A stretch of DNA of 64,000 nucleotides from Bacteroidales bacterium (GCA_024695285.1 JAILIM010000039.1:6919-70918); one strand, 5' to 3'. Positions 7,711 to 15,840 are shown, counted from the stretch's first letter. Program-made: numbers and translations. Notes: a model not told the origin generated them from the letters alone.

Positions 7711-9621
7711 TTATCTTTGAACGTAGTCTTTCAGTATGTCGTCGATCCGGGCGTTGATGGCGTCCGCAAGGGACTTGCCCTTGGTGCCCAGGCCGGGGAT
7801 GGAGTAAAGGTCGCCGGCGGCGGCTCGAAGGGAACCCATGCCGATTTCGCCGTTCCCTACCGCATCCAGCAGGGCCGACAGCAGCTTTTCGATGTCGCCT
7901 TCGCTGACCTTGTAGTTCCACCTGAGGGCCTGCGCATAGCTGACGGGGCGGACCTCATTGTCGCGGGAGCAGTCGACCGGACGTATGATGACGTCCGGGA
8001 AATCCTTGTGGAGATTGACGAGCCGGCCTTCATAGCTGCGGTAGGCCTGGACCAGCTGGTCAAGGCCGTTGTAGCGGTTGGTCTCGCGGCCGTGCTTCAG
8101 GCTGTTCTGCAGGCAGTTATGTATGGTGTTGCAGACGGGCACGACGGTGATTTTATTCATGCCAGCCGATTTGGCGGAACGGATCAGTCCGGCGAGCGCG
8201 CCGTCTCCTTCAGGCACGCCGTCGCAGATGAGTCCGGAGCCCTTCAGATTCAGGTAACGCACTGCGGTGCTCTTGCCTGAGGAGGGAGGGCCCATGACTA
8301 TCGTGAGGTCGTCCTTGCCTTCGCGAAGGGCCTTCTGTGCCATCAGGCCGAAAAGATGCTCCCAAAGGATACGCTCGGCCTCGCTGTAGTCGGAGGCATT
8401 GGTGCCGGTGTAGCCTATGGGGCGGAAGAGCTGACGTACGTCGTTGGGATCCAGCGTGTTGCCGGCGGCGCCCATGTACTTGTCGGAGAGCTGACTGACG
8501 CGCTGGCGCACCCATTCGGCAGCGTCGGCTCCCGTCAGCCGGGGCTGGGGCGCCTCTATCGAGCAGGCCGCAGGATAGCGGTTCATCCTGGTGTGGCGCC
8601 GTATGTCCATGACCTTTTCTTCGGCGAAATAGGTGTCGCCTGGCAGCTGGTAGCGGGCATTGCCGTCGGGGTCCGGGGTGAAGATCATCTGTGAGGCCTC
8701 GCCGCGGTCGAGATACTGCACCCAGCCGCGCGGGGAGAGGTTGTATTCACCGTCGCCGAGGACCGCGTGGACCACGCAGTTGGTGTCCCACATGCGCTGG
8801 CCGACCTCGCAGTCGAACTGAGTGTAGACGGTCTTAATGGGGTTCAGGGTGGTGTAGGACAGGTCGGTGAGTATGTCCCTGGAGGTGTAGTCCATCATTT
8901 CGCCCACGTTGGTCGGGGAGAGGATGAGGTCCACGTTGCGGGGCAGCTTGTCGTAGAACACGCCGGCGGCTTCGGAGGCCGTGCGCATGTTGTAGCCGCT
9001 GAGGTTGTCGTTGCCGTTGAAGTGGCCGGCCTGGACGTAGACGGCCTTGACCTTGCGGCCGAACAGCTCCACGCCGTCGAGTTCCGAATACTCGTCCGCG
9101 CCCGACTGGAACAGCTGGGAGAGGCAGGTCATCATGCCTATTGCCACGACCACGACCGAGTGGTCTTCCGCCTCGCTGAGCAGCTTACGGTAGAACTTGT
9201 AGCCATCCGGGAGCTTCGACGGGTCGACGGAACGGGGGTACAGCCAGCTGCCGTCGGCATTCTTGAACTCGACCAGGCGGCTGTAGGGAATGAAATCATA
9301 GGGGTTCTTGACGCCGTTATGCTCAAGGGCTATGGGGATGTCCGGGTGCCCGTAGTACTGGTTGAAAATGTCCACCAGGACGGCGTTGCGGTCGCCTTCG
9401 CGGTCAACTATGACGCCTTTCAGGTCCACCAGGCCGTCCTCGATGTAGTGATACAGCATCACGATGGAGAACAGGTCGTCCGTGCAGCTGCCGAAATCGG
9501 TGTCCAGGATAATCGGAACCGGCTGTCTGAGTTGATGATAGCTGCCGTAGCTGATGCCCTGGGCCCTGCCGGGGAGTACGGCGGTCAAGGCCAGCAGGAG
9601 GATAATTGTCAGTTTTTTCAT
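7711..9621 (-). CDS. Secreted nucleoside hydrolase-like protein fused to a zeta-toxin-like P-loop kinase domain
   Basis: A 636-aa fusion with a signal peptide (MKKLTIILLLALTAVLPGRA). Residues about 34-330 resemble inosine/uridine-type nucleoside hydrolases, with the metal-binding aspartate motif DTDFGSCTDDL at 40-50 (Asp 40, 42, 48, 49). Residues about 435-560 form a P-loop domain with Walker A G-P-P-S-S-G-K-S-T at 444-452, followed by an arrangement like zeta-toxin kinases (ITVVPVCNTI, then GRETNRY and a D near 550). A short helical linker joins the two. A kinase domain behind a signal peptide is odd, because ATP is not normally found outside the cytoplasm. It is the first gene of a two-gene operon with the SGNH-EEP fusion. 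The domain calls are by motif; the substrate is unknown. Confidence 0.88.
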   Translation of the reverse strand: MKKLTIILLLALTAVLPGRAQGISYGSYHQLRQPVPIILDTDFGSCTDDLFSIVMLYHYIEDGLVDLKGVIVDREGDRNAVLVDIFNQYYGHPDIPIALEHNGVKNPYDFIPYSRLVEFKNADGSWLYPRSVDPSKLPDGYKFYRKLLSEAEDHSVVVVAIGMMTCLSQLFQSGADEYSELDGVELFGRKVKAVYVQAGHFNGNDNLSGYNMRTASEAAGVFYDKLPRNVDLILSPTNVGEMMDYTSRDILTDLSYTTLNPIKTVYTQFDCEVGQRMWDTNCVVHAVLGDGEYNLSPRGWVQYLDRGEASQMIFTPDPDGNARYQLPGDTYFAEEKVMDIRRHTRMNRYPAACSIEAPQPRLTGADAAEWVRQRVSQLSDKYMGAAGNTLDPNDVRQLFRPIGYTGTNASDYSEAERILWEHLFGLMAQKALREGKDDLTIVMGPPSSGKSTAVRYLNLKGSGLICDGVPEGDGALAGLIRSAKSAGMNKITVVPVCNTIHNCLQNSLKHGRETNRYNGLDQLVQAYRSYEGRLVNLHKDFPDVIIRPVDCSRDNEVRPVSYAQALRWNYKVSEGDIEKLLSALLDAVGNGEIGMGSLRAAAGDLYSIPGLGTKGKSLADAINARIDDILKDYVQR

Positions 9622-9638
9622 AAAATTGTCAGTTTATG

Positions 9639-9658
9639 CAAATATATCAATATATTTG
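9639..9658. promoter_or_regulatory. Back-to-back -7 elements of divergent promoters in one palindrome
   Basis: CAAATATAT-CA-ATATATTTG is a perfect 9-bp inverted repeat with a 2-bp centre. Read rightward it gives the -7 box TATATTTG (9651-9658), 35 bp before the lipoprotein at 9693. Read leftward it gives TATATTTG (9646-9639), 18 bp before the hydrolase/kinase gene at 9621. The -33 boxes are weak on both sides. The two promoters overlap, so one polymerase would block the other. Confidence 0.55.
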
Positions 9659-9692
9659 TAGAACACATTGTTAATTCTCTTATTTAACGGAT

Positions 9693-10418
9693 ATGAAAAG
9701 ATTTGCATTGATTCTCATGTGCGTGGCGGGCATGGTCCTCTGCGCGGGCTGCGGCAACAACGGCGGCAGCAAATCCGACAAGAAGGACGGCAAGGCCGAT
9801 ATGGAAAAAGCCGCCGACAATCTCCTCAAGAAAGCCTTCGAGGGCGAAAGCTACTCCAAGGAAGCTGCTGAGTACTACTTCCTTAAGAACGAAGGAATCA
9901 AACTGTCCGACCTGGCTCCCGACTATCCCCTCAACGAGACCAGCAAGTACACCTACTACGGCGACGAACACGACGCCCTGGCCAACTTCAAGATCCAGGA
10001 CGACGGCACCTACACCAAGGAGCAGCACATCGAGAATGTGCGCAGGATCTATGCCGTGACCAAGAAGGTGGCCGACAACGGCATCAACGTCTACGGCTTC
10101 GAAGACAAGAGCGACAAGGACGAGGCCTACGCCGAAAAGGACCTGGAGCAGATGATCAAGGACAACGACGGCACCAAGATCTTCGGTGTCGAGATTTACG
10201 TCGGAAACTACGGCTGGTCCTTCGTCAAGGACGGCGTGCTGCGCCGCTGCGAAATCAGCCTGCTGGAAAAGAACGACGTCAAGCTGGGCTATTCCGTCAA
10301 GATGTACAAGGGCCTCCAGAAGAGCTTCGACGACACGATGAAGGATGCCGAAAAGATGCTTGAGGATCCCGAGGTCCAGAAGCAGGTCGAGAAGGCCCTG
10401 AAGGACGCCTCGAAGTAA
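9693..10418 (+). CDS. Lysine/aspartate-rich lipoprotein of unknown function
   Basis: A 241-aa predicted lipoprotein; signal peptide MKRFALILMCVAGMVLCAGC with lipobox Cys at 20, then a Gly/Ser/Lys linker. The mature part is very charged (many Lys, Asp, Glu), mostly helical with one beta region (TKIFGVEIYVGNYGWSFVKDG) and an amphipathic C-terminal helix rich in Lys and Glu. I do not recognise a family. It has its own promoter in the palindrome at 9639-9658 and is followed by a large inverted repeat that may end its transcript. It is divergent from the hydrolase/kinase operon. Confidence 0.8.
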   Translation: MKRFALILMCVAGMVLCAGCGNNGGSKSDKKDGKADMEKAADNLLKKAFEGESYSKEAAEYYFLKNEGIKLSDLAPDYPLNETSKYTYYGDEHDALANFKIQDDGTYTKEQHIENVRRIYAVTKKVADNGINVYGFEDKSDKDEAYAEKDLEQMIKDNDGTKIFGVEIYVGNYGWSFVKDGVLRRCEISLLEKNDVKLGYSVKMYKGLQKSFDDTMKDAEKMLEDPEVQKQVEKALKDASK

Positions 10419-10436
10419 ACATTGCTTCCATTAACT

Positions 10437-10539
10437 GAAAAGCTGGCAAATTAGATTCTTCGGCAGCTTGCACCTGCCTCAGAATGACACCTGCCTGTCA
10501 TTCTGAACGAAGTGAAGAATCTAATTCGCCAGCTTTTTT
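10437..10539. repeat. Nested inverted-repeat element (about 100 bp)
   Basis: Outer arms AAAAGCTGGC-AATTAGATTCTTC-type (10437-10460) and their reverse complement (about 10516-10538) match over 24 bp with one mismatch. Inside is a second 11-bp stem, TCAGAATGACA (10479-10489) and TGTCATTCTGA (10496-10506). The right arm ends in TTTTTT. The core resembles the widespread bacterial intergenic repeat with CATTCTGAACGAAGTGAAGAATC. It lies between convergent genes (lipoprotein and hipT) and may act as a terminator for both. Confidence 0.75.
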
Positions 10540-10563
10540 CGTCTGATTGGCCGGGCATACTTG

Positions 10564-11481
10564 CTAAACCCTTAAAAACGAGTTCAAGCGAGTGTAATAA
10601 TGAGTGTAATAAAGGCTTTTTGATTCTTCTGACAAAAAAGAATCATTGATCATGGTTTCAATATTGGGATAATCTGCGCAAAACCTGTCGAGTTCTCCAA
10701 GAACCACCTTGCCCGGGATTCCAAGCGTTATTCCAAATTCGCGAAAATCTTTGTTCCCTATTCCACGTGGAAAAGATCGGCCATCGGCAAACAGGCCTTT
10801 ACTGAGAGCGAAGATACTGTCATTCGGGAGATGAAGATGTGTGTCTATCAAGTCATAGGCAGGAGAGAGCCTGTAATCACCATCCACGGTTTTCAATACA
10901 GAAAAATTCTTTAAATGCGCATCTCCATTCGAAAAAAGAAAATTGAAGAGAATCAAAGAAAAGAACTTTACCATTTCAACTCTCCATGCCGGGAGATACC
11001 GGCGTATCAAAGTGCCGACTCCTTCGTAGCTCAACGCATTATACTTGTAATCAGGGCCGTGGCTCTCACGAGTAATCCCGGCCAGTGAAGCAAAGTCTTC
11101 CTGCTGTATTTTTGTTCCGTCCGGCGCAATGTCGAAGCGCTTAGTTATATAGGCGGGGTCGCCGTTTTCAAACTGACAGAGTTCACATTCGGCGGTTTCA
11201 ATATGAAAGATTTGCCTGGCAATCTGCATTGTCAGATACTCATTGGCTGGACTGTCTATCCTGCGTTCAAAGTCTGATAAGACAGGTTTGAGTATGAATG
11301 TACCTTGTTCTCCCGGCTCTGTAAGAGCAAAGGTCCCATTCCTGACGACTACGGAATACTTTGTTTGAGCACCGGAGAGGGAGAATCCTCCCCTGTTTTC
11401 ATTGAGCCTTGCCATGTCTGCCTCAATATTGTTGAACGGCAGGGTGGAAGATATGTTGCTTCCAAATAAATAATGTTTCAT
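10564..11481 (-). CDS. hipT: HipT-like Ser/Thr kinase toxin (HipA C-terminal domain)
   Basis: Kinase toxin of 305 aa that lacks the N-terminal subdomain of classical HipA (which is about 440 aa); that part is encoded separately by the next gene. Visible kinase features are the Gly-rich loop F-S34-L-S36-G-A-Q, ATP-binding Lys 65 in FILKP, catalytic NGDAHLKN with Asp 187, and the metal-binding AYDLID with Asp 210. The S-x-S pair in the loop matches the autophosphorylated serines described for HipT of the E. coli HipBST system, where the target is TrpS; the target here is not known. The start overlaps the hipS stop by 4 bp (ATGA). Confidence 0.9.
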   Translation of the reverse strand: MKHYLFGSNISSTLPFNNIEADMARLNENRGGFSLSGAQTKYSVVVRNGTFALTEPGEQGTFILKPVLSDFERRIDSPANEYLTMQIARQIFHIETAECELCQFENGDPAYITKRFDIAPDGTKIQQEDFASLAGITRESHGPDYKYNALSYEGVGTLIRRYLPAWRVEMVKFFSLILFNFLFSNGDAHLKNFSVLKTVDGDYRLSPAYDLIDTHLHLPNDSIFALSKGLFADGRSFPRGIGNKDFREFGITLGIPGKVVLGELDRFCADYPNIETMINDSFLSEESKSLYYTHYYTRLNSFLRV

Positions 11482-11804
11482 AGTTCTATAGGTTTTACTG
11501 TTATGGCGCCTGGGGTATCCGTCTGTGCCGTTGCGAGGAGAATGCCAAAATCATCTTCCATGTCCAGTTTATGCAATGCGGCCTGGATTATCCTGTTATG
11601 TCCCTCCGACAACATATTTGCAAAAAAAGGGAAAAGATATTGGGAGTGGTATTCCTGACAGCTTTTGGGCAAGGTCAAACTGATGGCCGGATCCGTTGGG
11701 TTGTCGAAATAGGTATCATCATATCTGAATACATATCCGGCGGGTGTGGCTTCCATAAGGATGCCGGCCAGCTTCCCATTATTGAGCACCTTTGCTGCTC
11801 TCAT
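11478..11804 (-). CDS. hipS: HipS-like protein (HipA N-terminal subdomain 1), probable antitoxin
   Basis: A 108-aa protein that corresponds only to the N-terminal subdomain of HipA. Conserved features are KVLNNGKLAGILME, ISLTLPKSCQEY and LFPFFANMLSEG. In described HipBST systems the small HipS protein, rather than HipB, neutralises the HipT kinase; this role is inferred here from gene order and size. It overlaps hipB by 4 bp upstream and hipT by 4 bp downstream, so the three are translated as a unit. A split from a full-length HipA by a simple stop is unlikely, because both junctions are clean ATGA overlaps. Confidence 0.88.
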   Translation of the reverse strand: MRAAKVLNNGKLAGILMEATPAGYVFRYDDTYFDNPTDPAISLTLPKSCQEYHSQYLFPFFANMLSEGHNRIIQAALHKLDMEDDFGILLATAQTDTPGAITVKPIEL

Positions 11805-12016
11805 AATCCTTCAGGTTGCTTTATGGATATAGTCAGCATAAGTCCAAGTGTATCAAGGACTCTGTTCAAAACCTCCAATGTCGGATTACCCTCATCGCGT
11901 TCTATCTTGGTAAGGGTATTGATTCCTATTCCGGAAAGATCGGCAAGTTGCTTTTGCGTTACGCCAAGCAACTTCCTGCGTTTCTTTATCTGTTTTCCAA
12001 AAGTGTTCTTTTTCAC
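11801..12016 (-). CDS. hipB: HipB-like HTH transcriptional regulator
   Basis: A 71-aa XRE/HTH_3 protein: KQIKKRRKLLGVTQKQLADLSG is the helix-turn-helix, followed by the TLTKIERDEGNPTLEVL helices. It starts with GTG (12016-12014), and that codon lies inside the palindrome TCACAATATGTTGTGA, so repressor binding would cover the start. It is the first gene of the hipB-hipS-hipT operon and most likely represses it, alone or with HipS/HipT. No start ATG with a better position is present. Confidence 0.9.
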   Translation of the reverse strand: MKKNTFGKQIKKRRKLLGVTQKQLADLSGIGINTLTKIERDEGNPTLEVLNRVLDTLGLMLTISIKQPEGL

Positions 12017-12089
12017 AATATGTTGTGATTTTCGACAAAAATAGAGATAAAAATCTACAATTACAAGTCAATATCACAATATAATGTGA
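12013..12089 (-). promoter_or_regulatory. hipBST promoter with two palindromic operators
   Basis: Two near-identical palindromes, TCACAATATGTTGTGA (12013-12028) and TCACAATATAATGTGA (12074-12089), have centres 61 bp apart, about six helical turns. Between them on the minus strand lies a -7 box TATTTTTG (12043-12036). A CTTG about 20 bp upstream of it could be the -33 box. The layout fits autorepression by HipB, perhaps with looping. Confidence 0.7.
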
Positions 12090-12104
12090 AAAAGTCTACA
12101 GAAA

Positions 12105-13373
12105 TCAGAGTTCGCCGGCATGGGAGAGGAGGTATTCCTCCGCCTCAACGCTCCAGAGGGAATTATGCGCCTTGCAGATAGCGTCCAGGGCGTCATATAC
12201 CGGCTTGCCCACCTTGCCGAAGTCGGCAATGGCGGTCAGCGGCATGTCCACGTGGGTGTAGATCAGCTTCTTGCCTCCGGGGATACCGGGCAGGTTGAGG
12301 GTGGTGTCTATCACGGAATTGAGTCCGCCCACGTGCGTTACCATGCCGGCCGGGTCGAGGCCGCGGCCTATAATGTCCAGCGCCTCCTTCATGTCTGCGG
12401 TATTGCCTCCGCTGGTGCCTACCACGTGGGTGGAAGCGTAGTGGACGTTATAGAAATTGAACGGCACCTTGAACGGCGACTTGGCGGGCCCGGAGAAGAA
12501 GTTGAGGCAACCATCCTGCCCCAGAATGGCGTCGGCCTGCTCCACCACCGAAGGCACAGGCGCCATCACCACCACCTCGTCGTAGCCAGTACCTCCCGAC
12601 AGCTCCCTGAGCTCAGCGACCGGATCTTCAAAACCGGAGGTATTCACATAATGAAGCTCAATACCACGGGACGCGGCAAAGGCGACCGGGTAGAGCTGCG
12701 CCGCCCTGTCGAGCCGCTCCTGGTTGATGTCGGTGACCACGAAGAGCGCCGGCCTGCGGTCTTCCCGGTGAAGCACATAGTTGATACAGGCGAGCCCCAT
12801 CGGGCCGACTCCTGCCAGCAGCGCCAGCTTGCCGCCGTCCTTAATCTCCATCCTGTGCTCATAGGTTCCCGGGGCCACATGGTAGCATGCGTGCATGGCA
12901 CCGATCACGCACGAAAGCGGCTCGGCAAGTGACGCCGGAAAGAAGCCGGGGCCCCTGTAGGTGAGCAGGCAGTCCATCTCCATCACTTCGTTGGGGATGA
13001 TCACGTAGGTTGCGTCACCACCGGCGCAGGGGTAGGAATAGCCCGGGGCGCTCATCAAGCCGGCGGGGCCATATGGGTAGCACATTGCGGGCTGGATGGA
13101 GAACTTGTCGCCAGGATGGAATTTGTGCTGCCATTTGCTGCCGACTTCGAGTATCTCGCCCGAAAATTCGTGGCCTATTATCACCGGGTTCGTGGCTATG
13201 TCTTTGGGGACACGCTTGTGGTCCTCGGCCAGGTGGACGGCCTTGTAGGAAGACATGCACAGGCTGTCCGTCATCACGCGGGCGAAGATTTCATCGTCGC
13301 GCATCGGCGGGAGCTCGAACTCCTCCAGCCGCAGGTCGGCCTTGCCGTATAGTCTGACTGCCTTCGTTTTCAT
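12105..13373 (-). CDS. Zinc-binding medium-chain dehydrogenase (sugar/polyol type)
   Basis: A 422-aa medium-chain dehydrogenase/reductase. The GroES-like N-terminal domain has IIGHEFSGEILEVGSKW and PGDKFSIQP; the Rossmann domain starts at LALLAGVGPMGLACINYVL (a GxGxxG variant) with the following VTDINQERLDRA. It resembles L-sorbose-1-phosphate reductase or threonine/polyol dehydrogenase relatives, which are longer than standard alcohol dehydrogenases. The start overlaps the stop of the PHP gene by 4 bp, so the two are co-translated and may act in one carbohydrate pathway. The exact substrate cannot be assigned. Confidence 0.88.
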   Translation of the reverse strand: MKTKAVRLYGKADLRLEEFELPPMRDDEIFARVMTDSLCMSSYKAVHLAEDHKRVPKDIATNPVIIGHEFSGEILEVGSKWQHKFHPGDKFSIQPAMCYPYGPAGLMSAPGYSYPCAGGDATYVIIPNEVMEMDCLLTYRGPGFFPASLAEPLSCVIGAMHACYHVAPGTYEHRMEIKDGGKLALLAGVGPMGLACINYVLHREDRRPALFVVTDINQERLDRAAQLYPVAFAASRGIELHYVNTSGFEDPVAELRELSGGTGYDEVVVMAPVPSVVEQADAILGQDGCLNFFSGPAKSPFKVPFNFYNVHYASTHVVGTSGGNTADMKEALDIIGRGLDPAGMVTHVGGLNSVIDTTLNLPGIPGGKKLIYTHVDMPLTAIADFGKVGKPVYDALDAICKAHNSLWSVEAEEYLLSHAGEL

Positions 13374-14407
13374 GCTGAAATGACTTTTTGGATAAGTCTG
13401 TCGCCTTCTTCAATCATTGCCTCCCTGGGGAGCCTGAGGCCTGCCTGGTGGGCCGCAATGGCGCAGGCGCCACGATAGTTTATGGACTGGAGCTTTTCGC
13501 TGAGGACCTCGGAATCACGGGTGCGCAGGCGGAGCGGCTCCATAGCCGGAGTGTTGTGCTCGGAGCCGAAGCTGACGATGAATCCTTCATCTTCGAGATA
13601 GCAGGAATACTGCTCCAGGACGGCAGTGGAATTGCGAGTGGGAATGAATTCGGCGCTGCTTATTCCGAGCGCGCGCAACTGGTCGGCGGCCTTCTGGAGG
13701 TCTTCCTCAAAGTCGGTGAAGCCGCCTTTTGCGTTGTCTCCGAGGAAAGGATAAGTGGTCATGCCTCCCGCTGCTTTGATGATTTCCTGCACACTCTGAA
13801 CCGGTAGGAAGGCGGTCGGATCCTCGGGCACGAATGCGGGGCCTCCGGCCTTGAGCAGGCGGCTGCGCAGTTCATTCTCAAGCGCCGCAGGATTATCGGC
13901 GTCGGGATAAAGCGCCAGGCGCAGGGCCTTGGCCAGATGCCGCTCCCGAACCAGCCCCTGGGTGAGGCTGCTCTTGATTTGTTCATAGTCGAGCTGCACC
14001 GCCTGGCCCTCCGAGCGGAGGTAGGCGTTGAGCTTTTCGCACATGCGCGCCGTCTGGGCGTTGGCCTCCAGGCGCACCCGGGCAAGCTCCCCTGCCGCCC
14101 GGCCGTTCAGGGTTGTCGGATAGGCCAGGCCTTTGCCGCTCAGGTAGATACGGCCCGGATTGCCCGGGTCGTTTATCCTGCGGCCGGAAGCCTGCATGCC
14201 GGTATCCAGGGCCATAAACTCTATGCCGTAAAGGGGATAAAGTGACCTTTCGGCGCAGCCGTCGTGCCATTCGCGGAAGCCGTCAGTAGAGTAGAAATCG
14301 TTGATTCCCACCACCCTGACGCCCTCGGCGGCGGCCTTGTCCAGCGCCTCTGGAATGCTTCCGAAAGCGCTGAATGAATATGGGGTATGTATATGTGCGT
14401 TAACCAT
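13370..14407 (-). CDS. PHP-domain metal-dependent phosphoesterase-like protein
   Basis: A 345-aa protein of the PHP superfamily. The metal-binding start NAHIHTPYSFSAF (His 5, His 7) is followed by VVGINDFYSTDGF and LYGIEFMA, and FGSEHNTP near the C-terminal third supplies another metal ligand set. PHP proteins hydrolyse phosphate esters, but this large variant (with a helical middle region) has no assigned substrate. It overlaps the dehydrogenase by 4 bp (ATGA) and follows the SseB-like gene by 14 bp, so the three form a probable operon. In sequence order it is upstream of the dehydrogenase. Confidence 0.85.
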   Translation of the reverse strand: MVNAHIHTPYSFSAFGSIPEALDKAAAEGVRVVGINDFYSTDGFREWHDGCAERSLYPLYGIEFMALDTGMQASGRRINDPGNPGRIYLSGKGLAYPTTLNGRAAGELARVRLEANAQTARMCEKLNAYLRSEGQAVQLDYEQIKSSLTQGLVRERHLAKALRLALYPDADNPAALENELRSRLLKAGGPAFVPEDPTAFLPVQSVQEIIKAAGGMTTYPFLGDNAKGGFTDFEEDLQKAADQLRALGISSAEFIPTRNSTAVLEQYSCYLEDEGFIVSFGSEHNTPAMEPLRLRTRDSEVLSEKLQSINYRGACAIAAHQAGLRLPREAMIEEGDRLIQKVISA

Positions 14408-14421
14408 AAGATTGTGTCTTG

Positions 14422-15768
14422 TCAGTCGTCCAGGCCCATCGGCATGTGGCCTTCGAGGGCCTCTCCAAGGAGGTCCTCCAGCGTTTCGAACACGCGCACT
14501 TCGTCGTTGAAGCCCTTGAAGGCATAAAGCTTTCCGTCTTCGCCGGCATAGACGGTGTAGGGCTCGCGGAAGCCGTAAACGCCGACGGGAGTCACGGGAC
14601 AGCCGGCAACTCCAGTGGCACGCCAGTCGCGTCCCGCCGCCATCGACAAGCTGTTGTTATCCTCATCCTGTCGAACTTCATCGAAGGTGTCAAAATAAAA
14701 CTCCGCGTCATCGTCTTCGTTTTCGAAAGAGGGGCTCATGACACTGAAGAGATAGGCGTATTTCTTCAGGAAGCGCTCTCCTTCGGGAAGGAGGGGCACT
14801 TTTTCATCTTCATACAGCTTCCTCAGGCCGTTGATGTCCGCCGGACGCCCCATCACCTCGCCTCCCTGATTTATCATATCCTCAATCCGTTCGCGCAGGG
14901 TATCGCCTTTGAACGGAATGATGTATCCAGGGTAGTCCTGCTCAGACAGCGGTCCTTTGCCTGCATCCGGCTCTTCCTTACCCTGCGCAAACTCGCTCCG
15001 GTAGATGGAAAGCATCTGGCCCAGGAAAGAATTGCTCATGGCGAAGGCTATAGTGGCGATGTTGAGGACTTTGGTGTCCGCCGGGAGGTCCGGCAGTTCT
15101 TCTGCACTCACGGCCCAGCCGTTCCATTCTTCCAGGTCATACGCCATGGCGAACTGGTCCCAGTCGGAGAAAATAGGCAAAGCGCTGCGGCCCTCGGAAT
15201 TGGAGACGGAGGCAAAGGTTATATGGTTGCCGGGCTCGAAATTTCCGTCATTCTGCGCTTCGGTTTTGAACGGCACCAGGAAACGGGCCTTGCCGAACGT
15301 GCGTATCATTTCGTCCTCGTATCCGCGGAGGGTCTTCTCCTTGCCTTCGTATTTTGCGTGCCAGTGGAGTTCCTGCTGGAGCATCGTCAGGGCGCGGATG
15401 TAATCGGGGTTGGACACAGGGGCGTCGGCAGCATCATACTGAGGTTTTGCGACGAAATCTTCGGGCTGTTTTATGCACCACTCCTGGCCGTCGTTGATGA
15501 TGGCGTATCGGGCCCCGTTGTCGTAGAATTCGTTTCCGAGGAAGGGGTAGATGTGCTTGTTTTCTATTGCCTTGACCTGCCAGACGTGCATCTGCTGCAT
15601 ACGGTAGTCGAGGGCCTCTTCAGCGTATTCCTTCTTCGTGAACAGGTACATGCCGCCATTCTTGTCGAGCGCCGGCAGCAGCGTCGAGTTGTCGATGAGG
15701 GTGTAGATCTCCGGCAGGGACATTATTTCCCTGCACAGATCCGTTTCGTGTTGAAGATTATCGTCCAT
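14422..15768 (-). CDS. SseB-like protein with two SseB-N-type regions
   Basis: A 448-aa cytoplasmic protein without signal peptide. Residues about 15-105 (LPALDKNGGMYLFTKKEYAEEAL, FYDNGARYAII) and about 130-240 (NPDYIRALTMLQ, ARFLVPF, ALPIFSDWDQFAMAY, WNGWAVSAEELP) both resemble the N-terminal domain of SseB-type proteins, which is found across bacteria with poorly known function. The C-terminal half is acidic and helical. The gene is 14 bp upstream of the PHP gene on the same strand. I infer a housekeeping or regulatory role only. Confidence 0.7.
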   Translation of the reverse strand: MDDNLQHETDLCREIMSLPEIYTLIDNSTLLPALDKNGGMYLFTKKEYAEEALDYRMQQMHVWQVKAIENKHIYPFLGNEFYDNGARYAIINDGQEWCIKQPEDFVAKPQYDAADAPVSNPDYIRALTMLQQELHWHAKYEGKEKTLRGYEDEMIRTFGKARFLVPFKTEAQNDGNFEPGNHITFASVSNSEGRSALPIFSDWDQFAMAYDLEEWNGWAVSAEELPDLPADTKVLNIATIAFAMSNSFLGQMLSIYRSEFAQGKEEPDAGKGPLSEQDYPGYIIPFKGDTLRERIEDMINQGGEVMGRPADINGLRKLYEDEKVPLLPEGERFLKKYAYLFSVMSPSFENEDDDAEFYFDTFDEVRQDEDNNSLSMAAGRDWRATGVAGCPVTPVGVYGFREPYTVYAGEDGKLYAFKGFNDEVRVFETLEDLLGEALEGHMPMGLDD

Positions 15769-15840
15769 GTTGCGAAGATAAAAAAAAAGGTCGTACTTAT
15801 GGCCCGCCCGCGCAGATAGCCTTTCATTCTTCGCTATTGA

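Noticed and set aside
8767..9687. 306-aa plus-strand ORF
   Set aside because: Opposite the nucleoside hydrolase fusion, with Val/Gly-rich antisense composition and no motif.
14419..15819. 466-aa plus-strand ORF
   Set aside because: Fully antisense to the SseB-like gene; GC-rich codon pattern makes long antisense frames common here.
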